A DNA stretch of 64,000 bases from an uncultured Pseudomonadota bacterium. GTDB lineage: Bacteria; Pseudomonadota; Gammaproteobacteria; Ga0077536. Position 1 is the stretch's first letter. Each line of letters opens with the position of its first letter. The translations under genes and the position numbers were made by a program. The notes beneath the pieces were generated by a model, which was not told the DNA's origin, ran no database searches, and worked only from the letters and a program-made list of their open reading frames with translations. Below are positions 1 to 9,039 of the stretch, in pieces. The stretch is from the NCBI GenBank assembly GCA_903825645.1, contig CAIKBL010000042.1:53289-117288 (forward strand). The letters run 5' to 3'.

Positions 1-1
1 C

Positions 2-76
2 AACGTGGGGCTAGCGGCACCCGTTGCCAGTATCATCGCGCAGTTAAGTGCCGAGCCGAAAGGAACAACGTCATGA
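2..76 (+). CDS. mutY: MutY adenine DNA glycosylase, C-terminal end only (partial)
   Basis: The reading frame that starts at base 2 is open from the window edge and ends at a TGA at 74-76. It encodes [14 protein letters not shown] followed by a short tail. The V-G-L-A-A-P-V segment and the following helix match the very end of gammaproteobacterial MutY, which removes adenine mispaired with 8-oxoguanine. The stop overlaps the yggX start as ATGA, and mutY-yggX is a known conserved gene pair. Only about 24 residues are visible, so the assignment rests on this short match plus the neighbour. Confidence 0.7.
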   Translation, partial: NVGLAAPVASIIAQLSAEPKGTTS

Positions 77-342
77 ATCGGACAGTGAATTGCGTCAAAC
101 TTGGACGCGAAGCAGAAGGTCTACCGATGCCCCCTTACCCGGGCGATCTCGGGAAACGCATCTATGCGGAGGTCTCGCGCGAAGCTTGGCAAGGCTGGCT
201 CAAGCACCAGACCATGCTGATCAACGAATATCGGCTGACGCCGATTGAATCGAAGGATCGCAAATTCCTCGAAGCGGAAATGGAAAAATACTTCTTTGGC
301 GAAGGATCTTCGCGACCCGATCAGTTCAAGGCCCCAGAATAG
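73..342 (+). CDS. yggX: Fe(II)-trafficking protein YggX
   Basis: An 89-residue cytosolic protein. It carries the family landmarks [35 protein letters not shown] and a short acidic C-terminus, and has the usual length of about 90 residues. The conserved N-terminal Cys7 is present. YggX protects iron-sulfur clusters from oxidation and has been linked to labile iron trafficking. The ATG overlaps the mutY stop, with AAGGAA at 59-64 as ribosome binding site, so the two are likely co-translated. MutY itself is an Fe-S enzyme, which fits the pairing. Confidence 0.95.
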   Translation: MNRTVNCVKLGREAEGLPMPPYPGDLGKRIYAEVSREAWQGWLKHQTMLINEYRLTPIESKDRKFLEAEMEKYFFGEGSSRPDQFKAPE

Positions 343-479
343 CGGCGAGAATTCTCTGCCGTTCTACGGCACTACCGCGCGTGCCAGCGCGAAACCGACA
401 GGCATAGTAATGCTGCGCGATAGTGCTCGTGGTTGGCGTCCAAGATTGCCTGTGGTCCGCCATCTAGGGCGCGGTCGGG

Positions 480-508
480 TTGACGGCCTAGGGTGGAGTC
501 GATTAAAT
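480..508 (+). promoter_or_regulatory. Sigma-70 promoter of tRNA-Phe
   Basis: TTGACG at 480-485 and TTAAAT at 503-508 are separated by exactly 17 bases. A GC-rich discriminator (GCGCTCCCC) follows, which is typical of stringently controlled stable-RNA promoters. The expected start near 515 lies about 33 bases before the mature tRNA. Seen in sequence; function inferred. Confidence 0.7.
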
Positions 509-516
509 ACGCGCTC

Positions 517-539
517 CCCGCCACTCGCGGGCCTTTCTT
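517..539 (+). terminator. Small hairpin with CTTTCTT tail upstream of tRNA-Phe
   Basis: CCCGC (517-521) pairs with GCGGG (527-531) across a five-base loop and is followed by CCTTTCTT. By form it could terminate mutY-yggX. Because it lies just after the tRNA promoter it could equally be part of the tRNA 5' leader. The stem is only five pairs. Confidence 0.35.
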
Positions 540-547
540 GAATATTC

Positions 548-623
<76 letters not shown>

Positions 624-669
624 AAATCAATGACTTACAACACGCTTCGATCATCTCAAAAACTTTGCG

Positions 670-1310
670 TGAGCTAGCCGACGATTAGTCGACACAACAC
701 CAGCCGTTCTTGTCTCGTGTCGCGATCGCATACGGTGTTCGCAGACTCGATCAATCGCGATCACTCTGCCGCCGAATAATGCGTTGTGATGCGTCCGGCA
801 TGATGCCCCAACAGATTCTGTCTATCTGCAAAGATCACCCCGGCCGCGCGGAGGCGTCGACCAAACGTATGCTTCAAATCATGGACGCGCACCTGCGGTA
901 GCTCCGCTGCCCTACGTGCTTTCAACCACGCGCCATTCAGTATTCGCCGAACCGGCTTGCCGCGATAACTGAACACATGCGTGGAATGTTATTGGCGCAT
1001 TCCCTCTGTCACCTAACCAGCGATTCGACTCAGCACCACCAGCCGTTCATCTCCATTCTTCACGAAGTTACCCGGCAGGATAAACACCAGTGTCTTCAAC
1101 ATCGGTAGTTTTACCTCCCAAGCCCAACGCAAATTAAAAATTTCCGCATCCCGACATCCGGTGTTGACGACGAACAACGCCCTCTGTGCCACGTGATCTG
1201 GCAAACGCTGACACAATTTAGTCTGCTCGTCCTAATCAAGCGAGTACGGTTGGCGCCTGTGGAGATCAGCGAGAAGCTTGATCTTCGGTGCTATCGCCCG
1301 CCTCGGCGGT
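670..1310 (-). pseudogene. Broken tyrosine recombinase/integrase (C-terminal half)
   Basis: The minus strand carries the catalytic half of a phage-type integrase in several frames. Reading from 1310 downward: a segment ending APKIKLLADLHRRQPYSLD, a TAG where the family has Trp, then DEQTKLCQRLPDH and VNTGCRDAEIFNLRW (box I Arg region), KNGDERLVVL, a frame change near 1000, then VRVHDLKHTFGRRLRAAGV (H-x-x-K/R-H box II), LLGHHAGRITTHYSAAE (catalytic Tyr), and a one-base loss near 762 that shifts the last residues. No N-terminal arm-binding domain is found. The 3' end points at tRNA-Phe. It cannot make an active recombinase. Confidence 0.85.
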
Positions 1311-1486
1311 CCCAACGCCGTGCGGAAACGAAGTTGGCCCATATCCCCCGTAAAACCCCACGCTGTTCGCACACCGGCATCTGCTCTAGGGCTCGACTGA
1401 GCGCCCAAGAGCCATATGAACGGAGACGTCCACGTACGGATCTTTGAGAGGCCCGACGACAGCTCCCCGGGCCAACTCGACTCCGC

Positions 1487-1672
1487 GACACGGTGAAAGG
1501 TGTGCAATTGAGCGCCAGTCTTTCTTCCTGGACTGAAACCACCAAGGCGAATCGGCTGGAGCCCAACGCGTACCTGCGCCGCGTGTTCACCTTGCTGCTG
1601 CAAGCCACCTCGGTCGCCGACATCGAAGCCCGGCTGCTCTGGCACCCACACGAAGACTCAGCGGGAAGCTAG
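1487..1672 (+). pseudogene. IS66-family transposase, C-terminal remnant
   Basis: An open stretch ending at TAG 1670-1672 reads DTVKG, then SSWTETTKANRLEPNAYLRR, then TSVADIEARLLWHP. This is the signature tail of IS66 TnpC (normally D-T-P-K-G, then L-x-E-T-A-K-A-N-G-L-E-P, then D-I-E-A-L-L-P-W). Only about 60 of roughly 500 residues remain, and no terminal inverted repeats or TnpA/TnpB partners are visible. It is a fossil of an insertion into the tRNA-adjacent island. Confidence 0.75.
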
Positions 1673-1934
1673 TTCACCGCGCGTTCTCTCGTCAATGACA
1701 GAGTTGCTGGACCGTTTACCGTCATTCGCTGCCGACCGGTCGTGCAGACAGAACGTTCCGAAAAATTTAGAACGGATTCGAACGATGCGGAACGGCGTCC
1801 GTCCGGGAGTGGCTTCCGGTGATCGCAGGCCTCAAAAAGCTCTACGTCCGCGCAAGCCAACGCCAAGTGAGCACGCGCGGCGCGTTGCTACAGTGACCCG
1901 TTCCTATCTTGAGGCACGCGGTGCGAACGGCTAA

Positions 1935-2300
1935 AGAGATCAAAAACATTGATCTTGTACTGACCTGATTTGCGCTTGGGCGGCTGCTGTGCAGATCGCC
2001 AAATCCGCGCACGCCGACCGCTTCCTACTTAAAGGCGCGATGTTGCCAATGATCTGGTTTGACGATGCGCATCGTGACACCCGTGATCTGGATTTTCTCG
2101 GATACGGCGAGCCTGACCCAGACGTGATGCTCGCAACCTTAAGAGAAATCCTCGCACGTGACGCTGACGACGGCGTCTCGTTTGCTGTTGGTTTTCGAAG
2201 AGTCGATCGACTTCGTGACGCGCATGAATATGACGGCCTCGGGCTGCAACCGACCGATCAAATCAGCGGGGCGCTGAGCATCTTCAACACTCAGAAACAC
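1935..2300 (+). pseudogene. Broken AbiEii/AbiGii-type nucleotidyltransferase toxin
   Basis: From 1989 one frame reads ADRFLLKGAMLPMIWFDD, RDTRDLDFLGYGEPDPD and RVDRLRDAHEYDGL, matching the N-terminal core of AbiEii-type nucleotidyltransferases. The family K-G-A/G-x-x-x-x-x-W and R-x-T-x-D-x-D motifs are kept. Just upstream, another frame gives IDLVLT, a stop, then FALGRLLCR, which is the expected preceding segment, so there is an in-frame stop and a frameshift near 1989. Homology fades after about 2250 and the C-terminal half is absent. No intact AbiEi antitoxin is recognised. Known AbiE systems act as type IV toxin-antitoxin/abortive infection modules; this copy is dead. Confidence 0.7.
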
Positions 2301-2894
2301 CATCGGGCCGGGGCCACTATTTTCGGCGATAGGTCACAATCCCTACAATTGGACGGATCGCTACCTTACCATTAGCCGAGTCCAAAAGTTACGATCAGCC
2401 AATGCCTGAGGATGCCCTTTATTCACGCTAGGCTGCGCCACAATTACTGGAGATATTGGGGCAACTTAGCAGTGCGCTCGCCCCAGTGTGATGGCGGGTC
2501 TCGCGGCGACCCCTCGGGCACCCGGCCGCCCACGCCAAAAAAGTTGCAAAGCTCAAGGCATCGCTCCCCACAAACGCCCAGGAGAACCGCGTTAAAGAAA
2601 CAGTAAGGGGTCACCTACGTCGCGGCGAACCCCGACGCCGCCGACACCCTTCTTTGTTTTTATATTTTGGTCACAGGTAAGTTTTTTTTCGGGACAGGGT
2701 AGCACCGCTCGGTGCACGATAGAGCGCATTAAACTAACCAAAAGAGAAGGCGCGACCAATTGCGAGAAGGGATTGAAACGCTGTTCGAATAGGGCGACGA
2801 TTCAAACTCGCGAGAAGAAAATAGACTGATCGGACGATAGGTTTCTCAGGCTAATCGGCCTAAACTGGGACGCTACGAAACAGCAAGGGCTTTT
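2301..2894. other. Non-coding or decayed sequence, no gene recognised
   Basis: Short open frames here show no family resemblance. The stretch contains a T8 run (about 2682-2689) and a near-perfect palindrome GCACCGCTCGGTGC (2702-2715). Base composition is visibly less GC-rich than the genes to the right. It separates the decayed tRNA-adjacent island from the first catabolic operon and should hold that operon's promoter, but I cannot pick one with confidence. Confidence 0.5.
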
Positions 2895-4079
2895 ATGATC
2901 GACCGGACGCTACGTGGGCAGACTGCGATCATAGGCATCGGTGAGACGGTCTACTACAAACATGGACAATCCCCGGATAGCGAATTCAAACTTGCCTTGA
3001 AAGCGGTCATTAGTGCCTGCCAAGACGCCGGAATTAGTCCACACGAAATCGACGGCTTTGCATCCTATGGCAATGAGCGATCTGAGGCAGGACGGCTGGC
3101 CTCCGCGTTGGGCATCAAAGAATTGCGGTTTTCCAACATGTTCTGGGGAGGTGGCGGCGGCGGCGTATGTGGGGCCATCGGCAACGCCGCGGCGGCGGTA
3201 GCGACGGGTCAGGCAGATTGCGTGGTGGTCTTCCGTTCGCTTGCGCAAGGTCAATATCAACGTTATGGCCGCAGTGCCGGAGCGTCGGTGGCTGCTGGGG
3301 ATGATGCGTTCATGTTTCCCTATGGCGTCATATCGCCGGCCCAGCGTTTTGCCATGAAAGTCATCCGCTTCATGCATGACCATGGGATCACTGAGCACGC
3401 CCTACGGGCCATCTCGCTCGCCTGCTATCACCATGCTCAGAACAATCCGAATGCGGTCATGCAGGGTCATTTGCTCGACGAGGGAAAATACGACCAGTCT
3501 CGTTGGATTATCGAGCCCTTCTTCAGACTTTACGATTGCTGTCAGGAGAATGACGGCGCCGCAGCACTCCTGGTGGTGTCGGCGGACCGCGCGCGGGATT
3601 TGCGACACAAGCCTGTCTACATCATGGCCGCTGCGCAGGGTTGCGACGAGCGCAGTGCGGCGCCCGTCCATAACATGCCGCACTACGCGAGTAGTCACTT
3701 TGCCCAGTTGGCGCCGCGTCTTTACCGTATGGCGAAACTGTTGCCCGAAGACATGGGTATTGTGCAATGTTACGAAAATTTTACGGGCGGCGTGCTCATG
3801 AGTCTCGTGGAGCATGGACTGGTGAAGCCAGCCGAAGCGAACGAAGTCCTCGTCAAGGAAAATCTCATCGCGCCCAATGGCACAATGCCGCTGAATACAA
3901 GTGGCGGGAATCTTGCCGAGTGTTACATGCACGGGCTTGAACTGGTGCACGAAGCGGTTCGCCAGATCCGGGGCGTTGCCATCAATCAGGTAACGAGAAA
4001 TGACGCCGCGATCATCATGGGCGGACCGATGGTCACACCGGTAAGCTCTCTGATCCTCGGGTCGGAGTTGACATTATGA
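2895..4079 (+). CDS. Thiolase-like lipid-transfer (Ltp) protein, likely retro-aldolase subunit
   Basis: A 394-residue thiolase-fold protein of the SCP-x/Ltp branch. Where true thiolases have the nucleophilic Cys of C-x-S-G, this has a Gly-rich loop (residues 85-90) followed by AIGNAAAAVATG, so thiolytic cleavage is unlikely. It keeps Tyr293 (QCYENFTGG) and Tyr344 (NTSGGNLAECYMHG). These lie where Ltp2, the aldolase of steroid side-chain degradation, has its catalytic tyrosines. Ltp aldolases work with a DUF35 partner, and one follows immediately with an ATGA overlap. Inferred role: C-C cleavage of a beta-hydroxyacyl-CoA. BbsAB-type thiolase/DUF35 pairs are the main alternative. The ATG is preceded by AAGGG at a short distance. 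Confidence 0.8.
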   Translation: MIDRTLRGQTAIIGIGETVYYKHGQSPDSEFKLALKAVISACQDAGISPHEIDGFASYGNERSEAGRLASALGIKELRFSNMFWGGGGGGVCGAIGNAAAAVATGQADCVVVFRSLAQGQYQRYGRSAGASVAAGDDAFMFPYGVISPAQRFAMKVIRFMHDHGITEHALRAISLACYHHAQNNPNAVMQGHLLDEGKYDQSRWIIEPFFRLYDCCQENDGAAALLVVSADRARDLRHKPVYIMAAAQGCDERSAAPVHNMPHYASSHFAQLAPRLYRMAKLLPEDMGIVQCYENFTGGVLMSLVEHGLVKPAEANEVLVKENLIAPNGTMPLNTSGGNLAECYMHGLELVHEAVRQIRGVAINQVTRNDAAIIMGGPMVTPVSSLILGSELTL

Positions 4080-4522
4080 GTGAGACCTATCTTCCTAAGG
4101 GCCTGCCACGGCCGAGCGCGGGACCTGACGGGTTGGCCGAGCCCTATTGGCGCGCGACACGCGAAAGTAAACTCGTCATCCAAAAGTGCACCGGATGTGG
4201 TGCTTGGCAGTGGGGACCAGAATGGGTCTGTCACCAGTGTCATTGCATGGAAATTGATTGGATCGAAATCGAAGGCAAGGGTCTGATTTATAGCTATGAG
4301 CGACCTCATCACCCCGTGCATCACGCACTCACCGGACACGGCGCCTACCTTGTCGTCCTCGTCGAATTGCCGGCTTACGGAAACGTTCGGATGCTCGGGA
4401 ACTTACTTGGGGATCCGCACCAGGAGGTCGTGATAGGCAGTGCCGTGCAAGCCGTGTTTGAGCCACACGACGAAGGCGATCCCGCGTATACACTGGTGCA
4501 GTGGCGCATACGGAGCACCTAG
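4076..4522 (+). CDS. DUF35 zinc-ribbon/OB-fold partner protein
   Basis: 148 residues. An N-terminal helix leads to a rubredoxin-like zinc ribbon with Cys38, Cys41, Cys52 and Cys55 (QKCTGCGAWQW, VCHQC), then an OB-fold beta domain. This is the ChsH2-C/DUF35 architecture of proteins that bind acyl-CoA and complete the active site of thiolase-like partners. It overlaps the upstream Ltp gene by four bases (ATGA), implying coupled translation and a fixed stoichiometry. I infer a two-subunit aldolase or acyltransferase with the preceding protein. Confidence 0.85.
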   Translation: MSETYLPKGLPRPSAGPDGLAEPYWRATRESKLVIQKCTGCGAWQWGPEWVCHQCHCMEIDWIEIEGKGLIYSYERPHHPVHHALTGHGAYLVVLVELPAYGNVRMLGNLLGDPHQEVVIGSAVQAVFEPHDEGDPAYTLVQWRIRST

Positions 4523-4547
4523 CCCCCGTGCGCTACCGAGTCGACCG

Positions 4548-5762
4548 ATGACATTGCCCCTTGAAGGTGTCCGGGTGCTCGATCTGACCAGTGTGCTGGC
4601 GGGTCCCTACTGCACCATGGTGCTGGGCGATCTCGGCGCACAGATTACTAAAGTCGAAAACTTTCCCGTTGGCGATGGTTCGCGTGGATTCGCGCCTCAA
4701 GTCAACGGCGAAAGTTATTGCTTTGCCGTCTTGAACCGAAACAAGGAAAGCCTAGCGCTCAATCTTCAGGATCCGCGAGGCCGAGAACTTTTTCTGCGGC
4801 TTGCCGCCGACACCGACATCGTCACCGAGAATTTTAGACCGGGGGTCGCCGCGCGTCTCGGTGTCGATTATGCGGCCGTACGCGCTCGGAATCCGAACGT
4901 GATCTACGCCTCTATATCAGGATACGGTCAAACCGGGCCTTACGGTCACAAGGGTGGTTACGACATCGTCGCCCAGGGCATGTCGGGGATCATGATGATG
5001 ACCGGCTATCCTGGGGGGCGGCCGGCTAAAGTCGGGATCGCCATGAACGACATCGCGGGCGGCGCCACCGCACTCTACGGCATCCTCGGTGCCTACATAG
5101 GCAAATTACGAACTGGAGAAGGATGTTACCTGGAGACCTCGTTGCTCGAGGCGGGACTCGCTTGGACCTTTTGGGAGGCTGCGGCGATGTTCGGCGCGGG
5201 AGAACAACCCACGCCATCGGGCACCCGCCACCGTCGCTCGGCACCCTATCAGGCCTATCGGACACGTGATGGTTATGTCACTGTCGGGGCCAATACAGCC
5301 CGCCTTTGGCGCGCCTTCTGCGTAGAGATCTGTGCGCACCCTGAATGGCTCGATGAGCCCCTTTTTGTTGACGTCGACGCCCGCTTAAAAAATGTCGAAC
5401 GGCTTGAGCAAGTGGTCGAGGCGGTATTCATGACGCAGGATACCGAACATTGGGTCGCGAAGTTTGACGCGGCGGGTATTCCGGGTGGCCCGGTTTATAC
5501 CTATGCGCAGGCGCTAGCGGATCCGCACGTACGTGCGCGCGCCATGGTTGTCGAGGTGGAGCATCCGTTAATCGGGCGCATGAATATGTTGGGCTTGCCG
5601 TTAAAGTCAAGCAGTGCGCTCACCGCCATTCGACAACCGGCCCCATGGCTAGGTCAGCATTCGGCCCAGACCTTAACTCGACTCGGCCTCAATCCGCGGG
5701 AAATTGAAGCACTGTTCGCGGATCGGGTGGTTTATGACCGCCAATACATAAAAGCGTCTTGA
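4548..5762 (+). CDS. Class III (CaiB/Frc family) acyl-CoA transferase
   Basis: 404 residues counted from the ATG at 4548. That ATG starts MTLPLEGVRVLDLTSVLAGP, the usual family N-terminus; an upstream extension exists but overlaps the DUF35 gene and is unlikely. Family marks are the LAGPYCTMVLGDLGA loop, KVE, VTENFRPG, and the probable nucleophilic Asp139 in GGYDIVAQGMSG, followed by the small and linker domains. These enzymes move CoA between carboxylic acids without ATP. Placement 25 bases after the DUF35 gene suggests one operon. The acid acceptor is unknown. Confidence 0.9.
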   Translation: MTLPLEGVRVLDLTSVLAGPYCTMVLGDLGAQITKVENFPVGDGSRGFAPQVNGESYCFAVLNRNKESLALNLQDPRGRELFLRLAADTDIVTENFRPGVAARLGVDYAAVRARNPNVIYASISGYGQTGPYGHKGGYDIVAQGMSGIMMMTGYPGGRPAKVGIAMNDIAGGATALYGILGAYIGKLRTGEGCYLETSLLEAGLAWTFWEAAAMFGAGEQPTPSGTRHRRSAPYQAYRTRDGYVTVGANTARLWRAFCVEICAHPEWLDEPLFVDVDARLKNVERLEQVVEAVFMTQDTEHWVAKFDAAGIPGGPVYTYAQALADPHVRARAMVVEVEHPLIGRMNMLGLPLKSSSALTAIRQPAPWLGQHSAQTLTRLGLNPREIEALFADRVVYDRQYIKAS

Positions 5763-6050
5763 AGCGCAGGCACGCGTGAAGCGATGTCGCAAACGGTCGG
5801 TACTGCAACTTTGCCATGGGTCGGCGATCACAAGCCCGTGGGCTTGTTCGGATGTCTAGATACAATGGGTGCCAACACGCACGACGTCGCGGCGTAAGCG
5901 CATTAAGGTCTCGCCGGTCGCGCGCAGGCGCGTCCGAGTTCCGTGCGATGCCAATCAAGGTCTCGGCACGGGTTATATACAGAATCGAAAGCCGCCTGCG
6001 AGCGGTTTTCGCGACAGCCGCTGGTAACTTGGGACAAGGCAGGAGAACAC

Positions 6051-6827
6051 ATGATTCGTCTGGAATTTGCGCTCCGTAGAAAGCCCGGGATGTCCCGGCA
6101 GGATTTTCAGCAGTATTGGCGTGAGGTGCACGGCCCGCTCGTCGCGCGACACGCAACTACACTGAATATCCATCGCTATATACAACTTCATACGCTGGAC
6201 TCTCCAATAAATGAGGCTCTCGCGCACGCACGCCGGGGGATGGAGCCTGCCTATGATGGAGTCGCGGAGTTATGGATGACCCATCCGAAATCCCTGGAAG
6301 CATTCGACACGCCCGCAGGTCGTGCAGCCGCGATGGAACTGCTCGAAGACGAAAAGAACTTCATCGATCTGGCCAATTCTCCTTTGTGGTTCGCCCACGA
6401 ATACCCACAGGTTAATCCGACCGAATACATGGTCGCGACGGAGCACAGTCCGTTAGTCAAACTTTTCTTCTGTCTTCGGCAGTGCGCGAATCAAAGCCTT
6501 GAAGAGGCACAATTCTACTGGCGGACAAATCATGGCCCGCTGATCCGAGGCGTCTCAGCAGGATTTAGAATGCAACGCTACCTGCAAGTTCATTATTACC
6601 ACCATGAACTTGAGCCTCAGTTGACCGGCCCACGGGGGACACGGACGCTGCCCTACGCTGGGCACGCCGAGGCCTGGTTCAACCATGCCGATTTGCTGAC
6701 CATGGCAAATATCCCCGAGGCGACCCGGGCTATGGAACTCGCGATTGAAGATGAAACCAAATTCATCGACTTCCAACGCTCGGCCATGTGGATCGGGAAG
6801 GAGCATGTCTTTATCGACCGTCGATAG
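6051..6827 (+). CDS. Tandem EthD-domain protein
   Basis: 258 residues from the ATG at 6051, chosen because AGGAGA lies seven to ten bases upstream and because the EthD fold starts directly (MIRLEFALRRKPGMSRQDFQ). It contains two dimeric alpha/beta-barrel (EthD-like) halves. The first has QQYWREVHGPLVARHA and the second AQFYWRTNHGPLIRG, each about 125 residues, each ending in FIDxxxSxxWxxxE. Tandem copies would let one chain form the barrel that normally needs a dimer. EthD proteins occur in degradation clusters with oxygenases, but their chemistry is often unknown. It lies 288 bases after the CoA-transferase; nothing is seen in that gap. Confidence 0.8.
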   Translation: MIRLEFALRRKPGMSRQDFQQYWREVHGPLVARHATTLNIHRYIQLHTLDSPINEALAHARRGMEPAYDGVAELWMTHPKSLEAFDTPAGRAAAMELLEDEKNFIDLANSPLWFAHEYPQVNPTEYMVATEHSPLVKLFFCLRQCANQSLEEAQFYWRTNHGPLIRGVSAGFRMQRYLQVHYYHHELEPQLTGPRGTRTLPYAGHAEAWFNHADLLTMANIPEATRAMELAIEDETKFIDFQRSAMWIGKEHVFIDRR

Positions 6828-6836
6828 AGACGGAAT

Positions 6837-6862
6837 GCGCGCCGGCAAGGTTTGCGGCGCGC
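6837..6862 (+). terminator. GC-rich hairpin after the EthD gene
   Basis: GCGCGCCG (6837-6844) pairs perfectly with CGGCGCGC (6855-6862) around a ten-base loop, nine bases after the stop codon. There is no T tract, so it may slow polymerase or protect the 3' end rather than act as a classical terminator. Confidence 0.35.
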
Positions 6863-7294
6863 GCCGTCGCGCGTACAAACGCCCACGAAAGACATCACAC
6901 GATTAGTTTTTCGCACTCTGGATGCAAAAAAAATAATTCCCTCTGATGCCGGTGCGACCATAATTAAGTGCGGTCCTTGTTTCGTGATATTTTGGCTGAC
7001 GGCAGGATAGAGACATTCGCGTGACCGTCGAATACCTTCAGCCGGCGCGCTTTCAGCACGCCACGTGCTGAGGTTTTACCGTTCGGCTAACAGACAAAAA
7101 TCTAAACGGTGTTTCCCCGGTGGTCCGCGCAAGCGAACAACGCGACTGAGTTACTGATCTGTGCCAATAGGCCACGCGGACTCGGAAATATTCTGCGCTG
7201 GAACGGCGATAGACTTCGCCGCCGCGGGCGACGGCGCAGATTAAACGGGCTGAGACAGTTTCATACGTGACAGGCAACGCACTTAATCTCGATC
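6863..7294. other. Intergenic region, nothing recognised
   Basis: No frame resembles a known protein and no tRNA or riboswitch fold is recognised by eye. It presumably holds the promoter for the ABC transporter genes that follow. Confidence 0.5.
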
Positions 7295-9034
7295 ATGAAA
7301 AGTACCGCCCCCAGACTTGTCATTCACGAAGAGCGCCCAGGCTTCGGATGGATAGACGGCCTCGTTATTTTAGCCTTGCTCGGCCTGTTCTGGAGCGCGC
7401 TACACTTCGGTAAAGGGATGTTGGTCAATTTTGACCCAGCGACCCAGCAGCCGCTGAGCCGCTCACCCCTCGAGATCCCCTACTACGCGGGTCGAACCTT
7501 GATGCGCATGTGGATCGCCTTCGGCTTTTCACTGTCTTTTGCCGTATCCACCGGCTATCTGGCGGCCAAGAACACAAAAGCACGTGCCTTCATTCTTCCT
7601 GCATTGGATATCCTACAGTCAGTCCCTGTCCTAGGCTTCCTCTCGGCGACCGTCGCCGGCTTCATGGCATTATTTCCGGGGAGTTTACTGGGCGTCGAAT
7701 GTGCCGCGATTTTCGCCATTTTCACCGGGCAGGTCTGGAATATTGCATTCGGTTTCTACCACTCCATGGTGACAGTGCCGAACGATATGCAGGAGGCGGC
7801 ATCGATTTACGGGCTCACCCGCTGGCAGCGTTTCATGACCGTCGAATTACCGGCTTCGGCGCACAGCCTGATCTGGAATTCCATGATGGCTTTCGGGGGC
7901 GGATGGTTCTTTGTCGCCCAGAGTGAGGCCATCAGCGTCATGAACAAAGATATCAAGCTCCCCGGGCTGGGATCTTATATGGCACAGGCGCTCGAACGGG
8001 GAGATAACAGCGCCGCCGTGTGGGCTATCGTCGCCATGATTCTGCTGATCCTCATCAGCGATCAACTGGTCTGGCGCCCGCTGCTCGCGTGGGCCGACAA
8101 ATTCAAGGTAGAGCTGACGGAATCGTCCTCGCCACCCACGTCTTGGATCTACAACCTATTCCGTGGCGTCTATATTTTTACCTGGCTGCATGATCGGATC
8201 GGGCGTTGGGTCGAACGCCTGCTGCGTCGGCGGAAGCGAAACTGGAAAAGGCGCCCGCTTAAGAGCCGACGCCTAGGCACTTGGCTGTGGCGCGGGGTCG
8301 GCACCGGACTGGGCCTATGGCTCGGACTCCAGGTGCTCGCCGCAGCGCTTGATGCTGCACACGCCTTGCAGAGTGCGCTGACCTTCAAGCTCATCGGGCA
8401 TATTGCGTGGCTAGGCGCGTTAACGCTGCTCCGTGTGGTTTCTATGTTGACGTTGGCGACGCTCATCTGGACGCCCATCGGTGTCTGGATTGGTTTTGAG
8501 CCAAGAGTCGCCCGCTTCGCACAACCACTGGCCCAGATTGGAGCCTCATTTCCGGTCAATATGACTTTCCCGATCGTGGTCAGTTTCTTCGTCGCAAACC
8601 GCATCAGTATGAACTGGGGCAGTATCCTGCTGATTGCCATGGGCACACAGTGGTACATCCTGTTCAATGTCATCGCGGGGGCGATGGCAATCCCCAATGA
8701 TCTGAAAGAGGCCGCTCTGGTCTACGGCCTGCGGAATTGGAACTTGTGGCGAACCCTCATTTTGCCGGGAATATTTCCCTTTTGGGTAACCGGCGCGTGT
8801 ACAGCGGCAGGGGGGGCTTGGAATGCGAGCATCGTCGCCGAGCTCGCCACTTGGGGCGAGACGACTTTAAAGGCGGACGGGTTGGGCGCTTACATCGCCG
8901 CGGTGACGAGAACAGGGGATAGCCCCCTCATCGTCGCGAGCATCGGCGTCATGTCTTTTTTCGTGATTGTGATGAACAAATTTATCTGGCGTCCCTTGTA
9001 TGGCTTCGCCGACCGCCGTTTCAGACTGGATTGA
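7295..9034 (+). CDS. ABC transporter permease, fused double NitT/TauT-type
   Basis: 579 residues carrying two binding-protein-dependent permease domains in one chain. The first has the EAA loop around AASIYGLTRWQRFMTVELPA (about residues 170-190), the second around EAALVYGLRNWNLWRTLILP (about 470-490). Each half has several hydrophobic segments, with a basic cytoplasmic linker (about 300-330) between them. Double permeases of this size belong to the nitrate/sulfonate/taurine family. It is followed by its ATPase with a five-base gap. No substrate-binding protein is encoded nearby, so the substrate cannot be read from the locus. Confidence 0.9.
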   Translation: MKSTAPRLVIHEERPGFGWIDGLVILALLGLFWSALHFGKGMLVNFDPATQQPLSRSPLEIPYYAGRTLMRMWIAFGFSLSFAVSTGYLAAKNTKARAFILPALDILQSVPVLGFLSATVAGFMALFPGSLLGVECAAIFAIFTGQVWNIAFGFYHSMVTVPNDMQEAASIYGLTRWQRFMTVELPASAHSLIWNSMMAFGGGWFFVAQSEAISVMNKDIKLPGLGSYMAQALERGDNSAAVWAIVAMILLILISDQLVWRPLLAWADKFKVELTESSSPPTSWIYNLFRGVYIFTWLHDRIGRWVERLLRRRKRNWKRRPLKSRRLGTWLWRGVGTGLGLWLGLQVLAAALDAAHALQSALTFKLIGHIAWLGALTLLRVVSMLTLATLIWTPIGVWIGFEPRVARFAQPLAQIGASFPVNMTFPIVVSFFVANRISMNWGSILLIAMGTQWYILFNVIAGAMAIPNDLKEAALVYGLRNWNLWRTLILPGIFPFWVTGACTAAGGAWNASIVAELATWGETTLKADGLGAYIAAVTRTGDSPLIVASIGVMSFFVIVMNKFIWRPLYGFADRRFRLD

Positions 9035-9039
9035 ATCCG

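Noticed and set aside
2702..2715. Palindrome GCACCGCTCGGTGC as an operator
   Set aside because: It lies about 180 bases before the nearest start with no regulator next to it; too short to claim.
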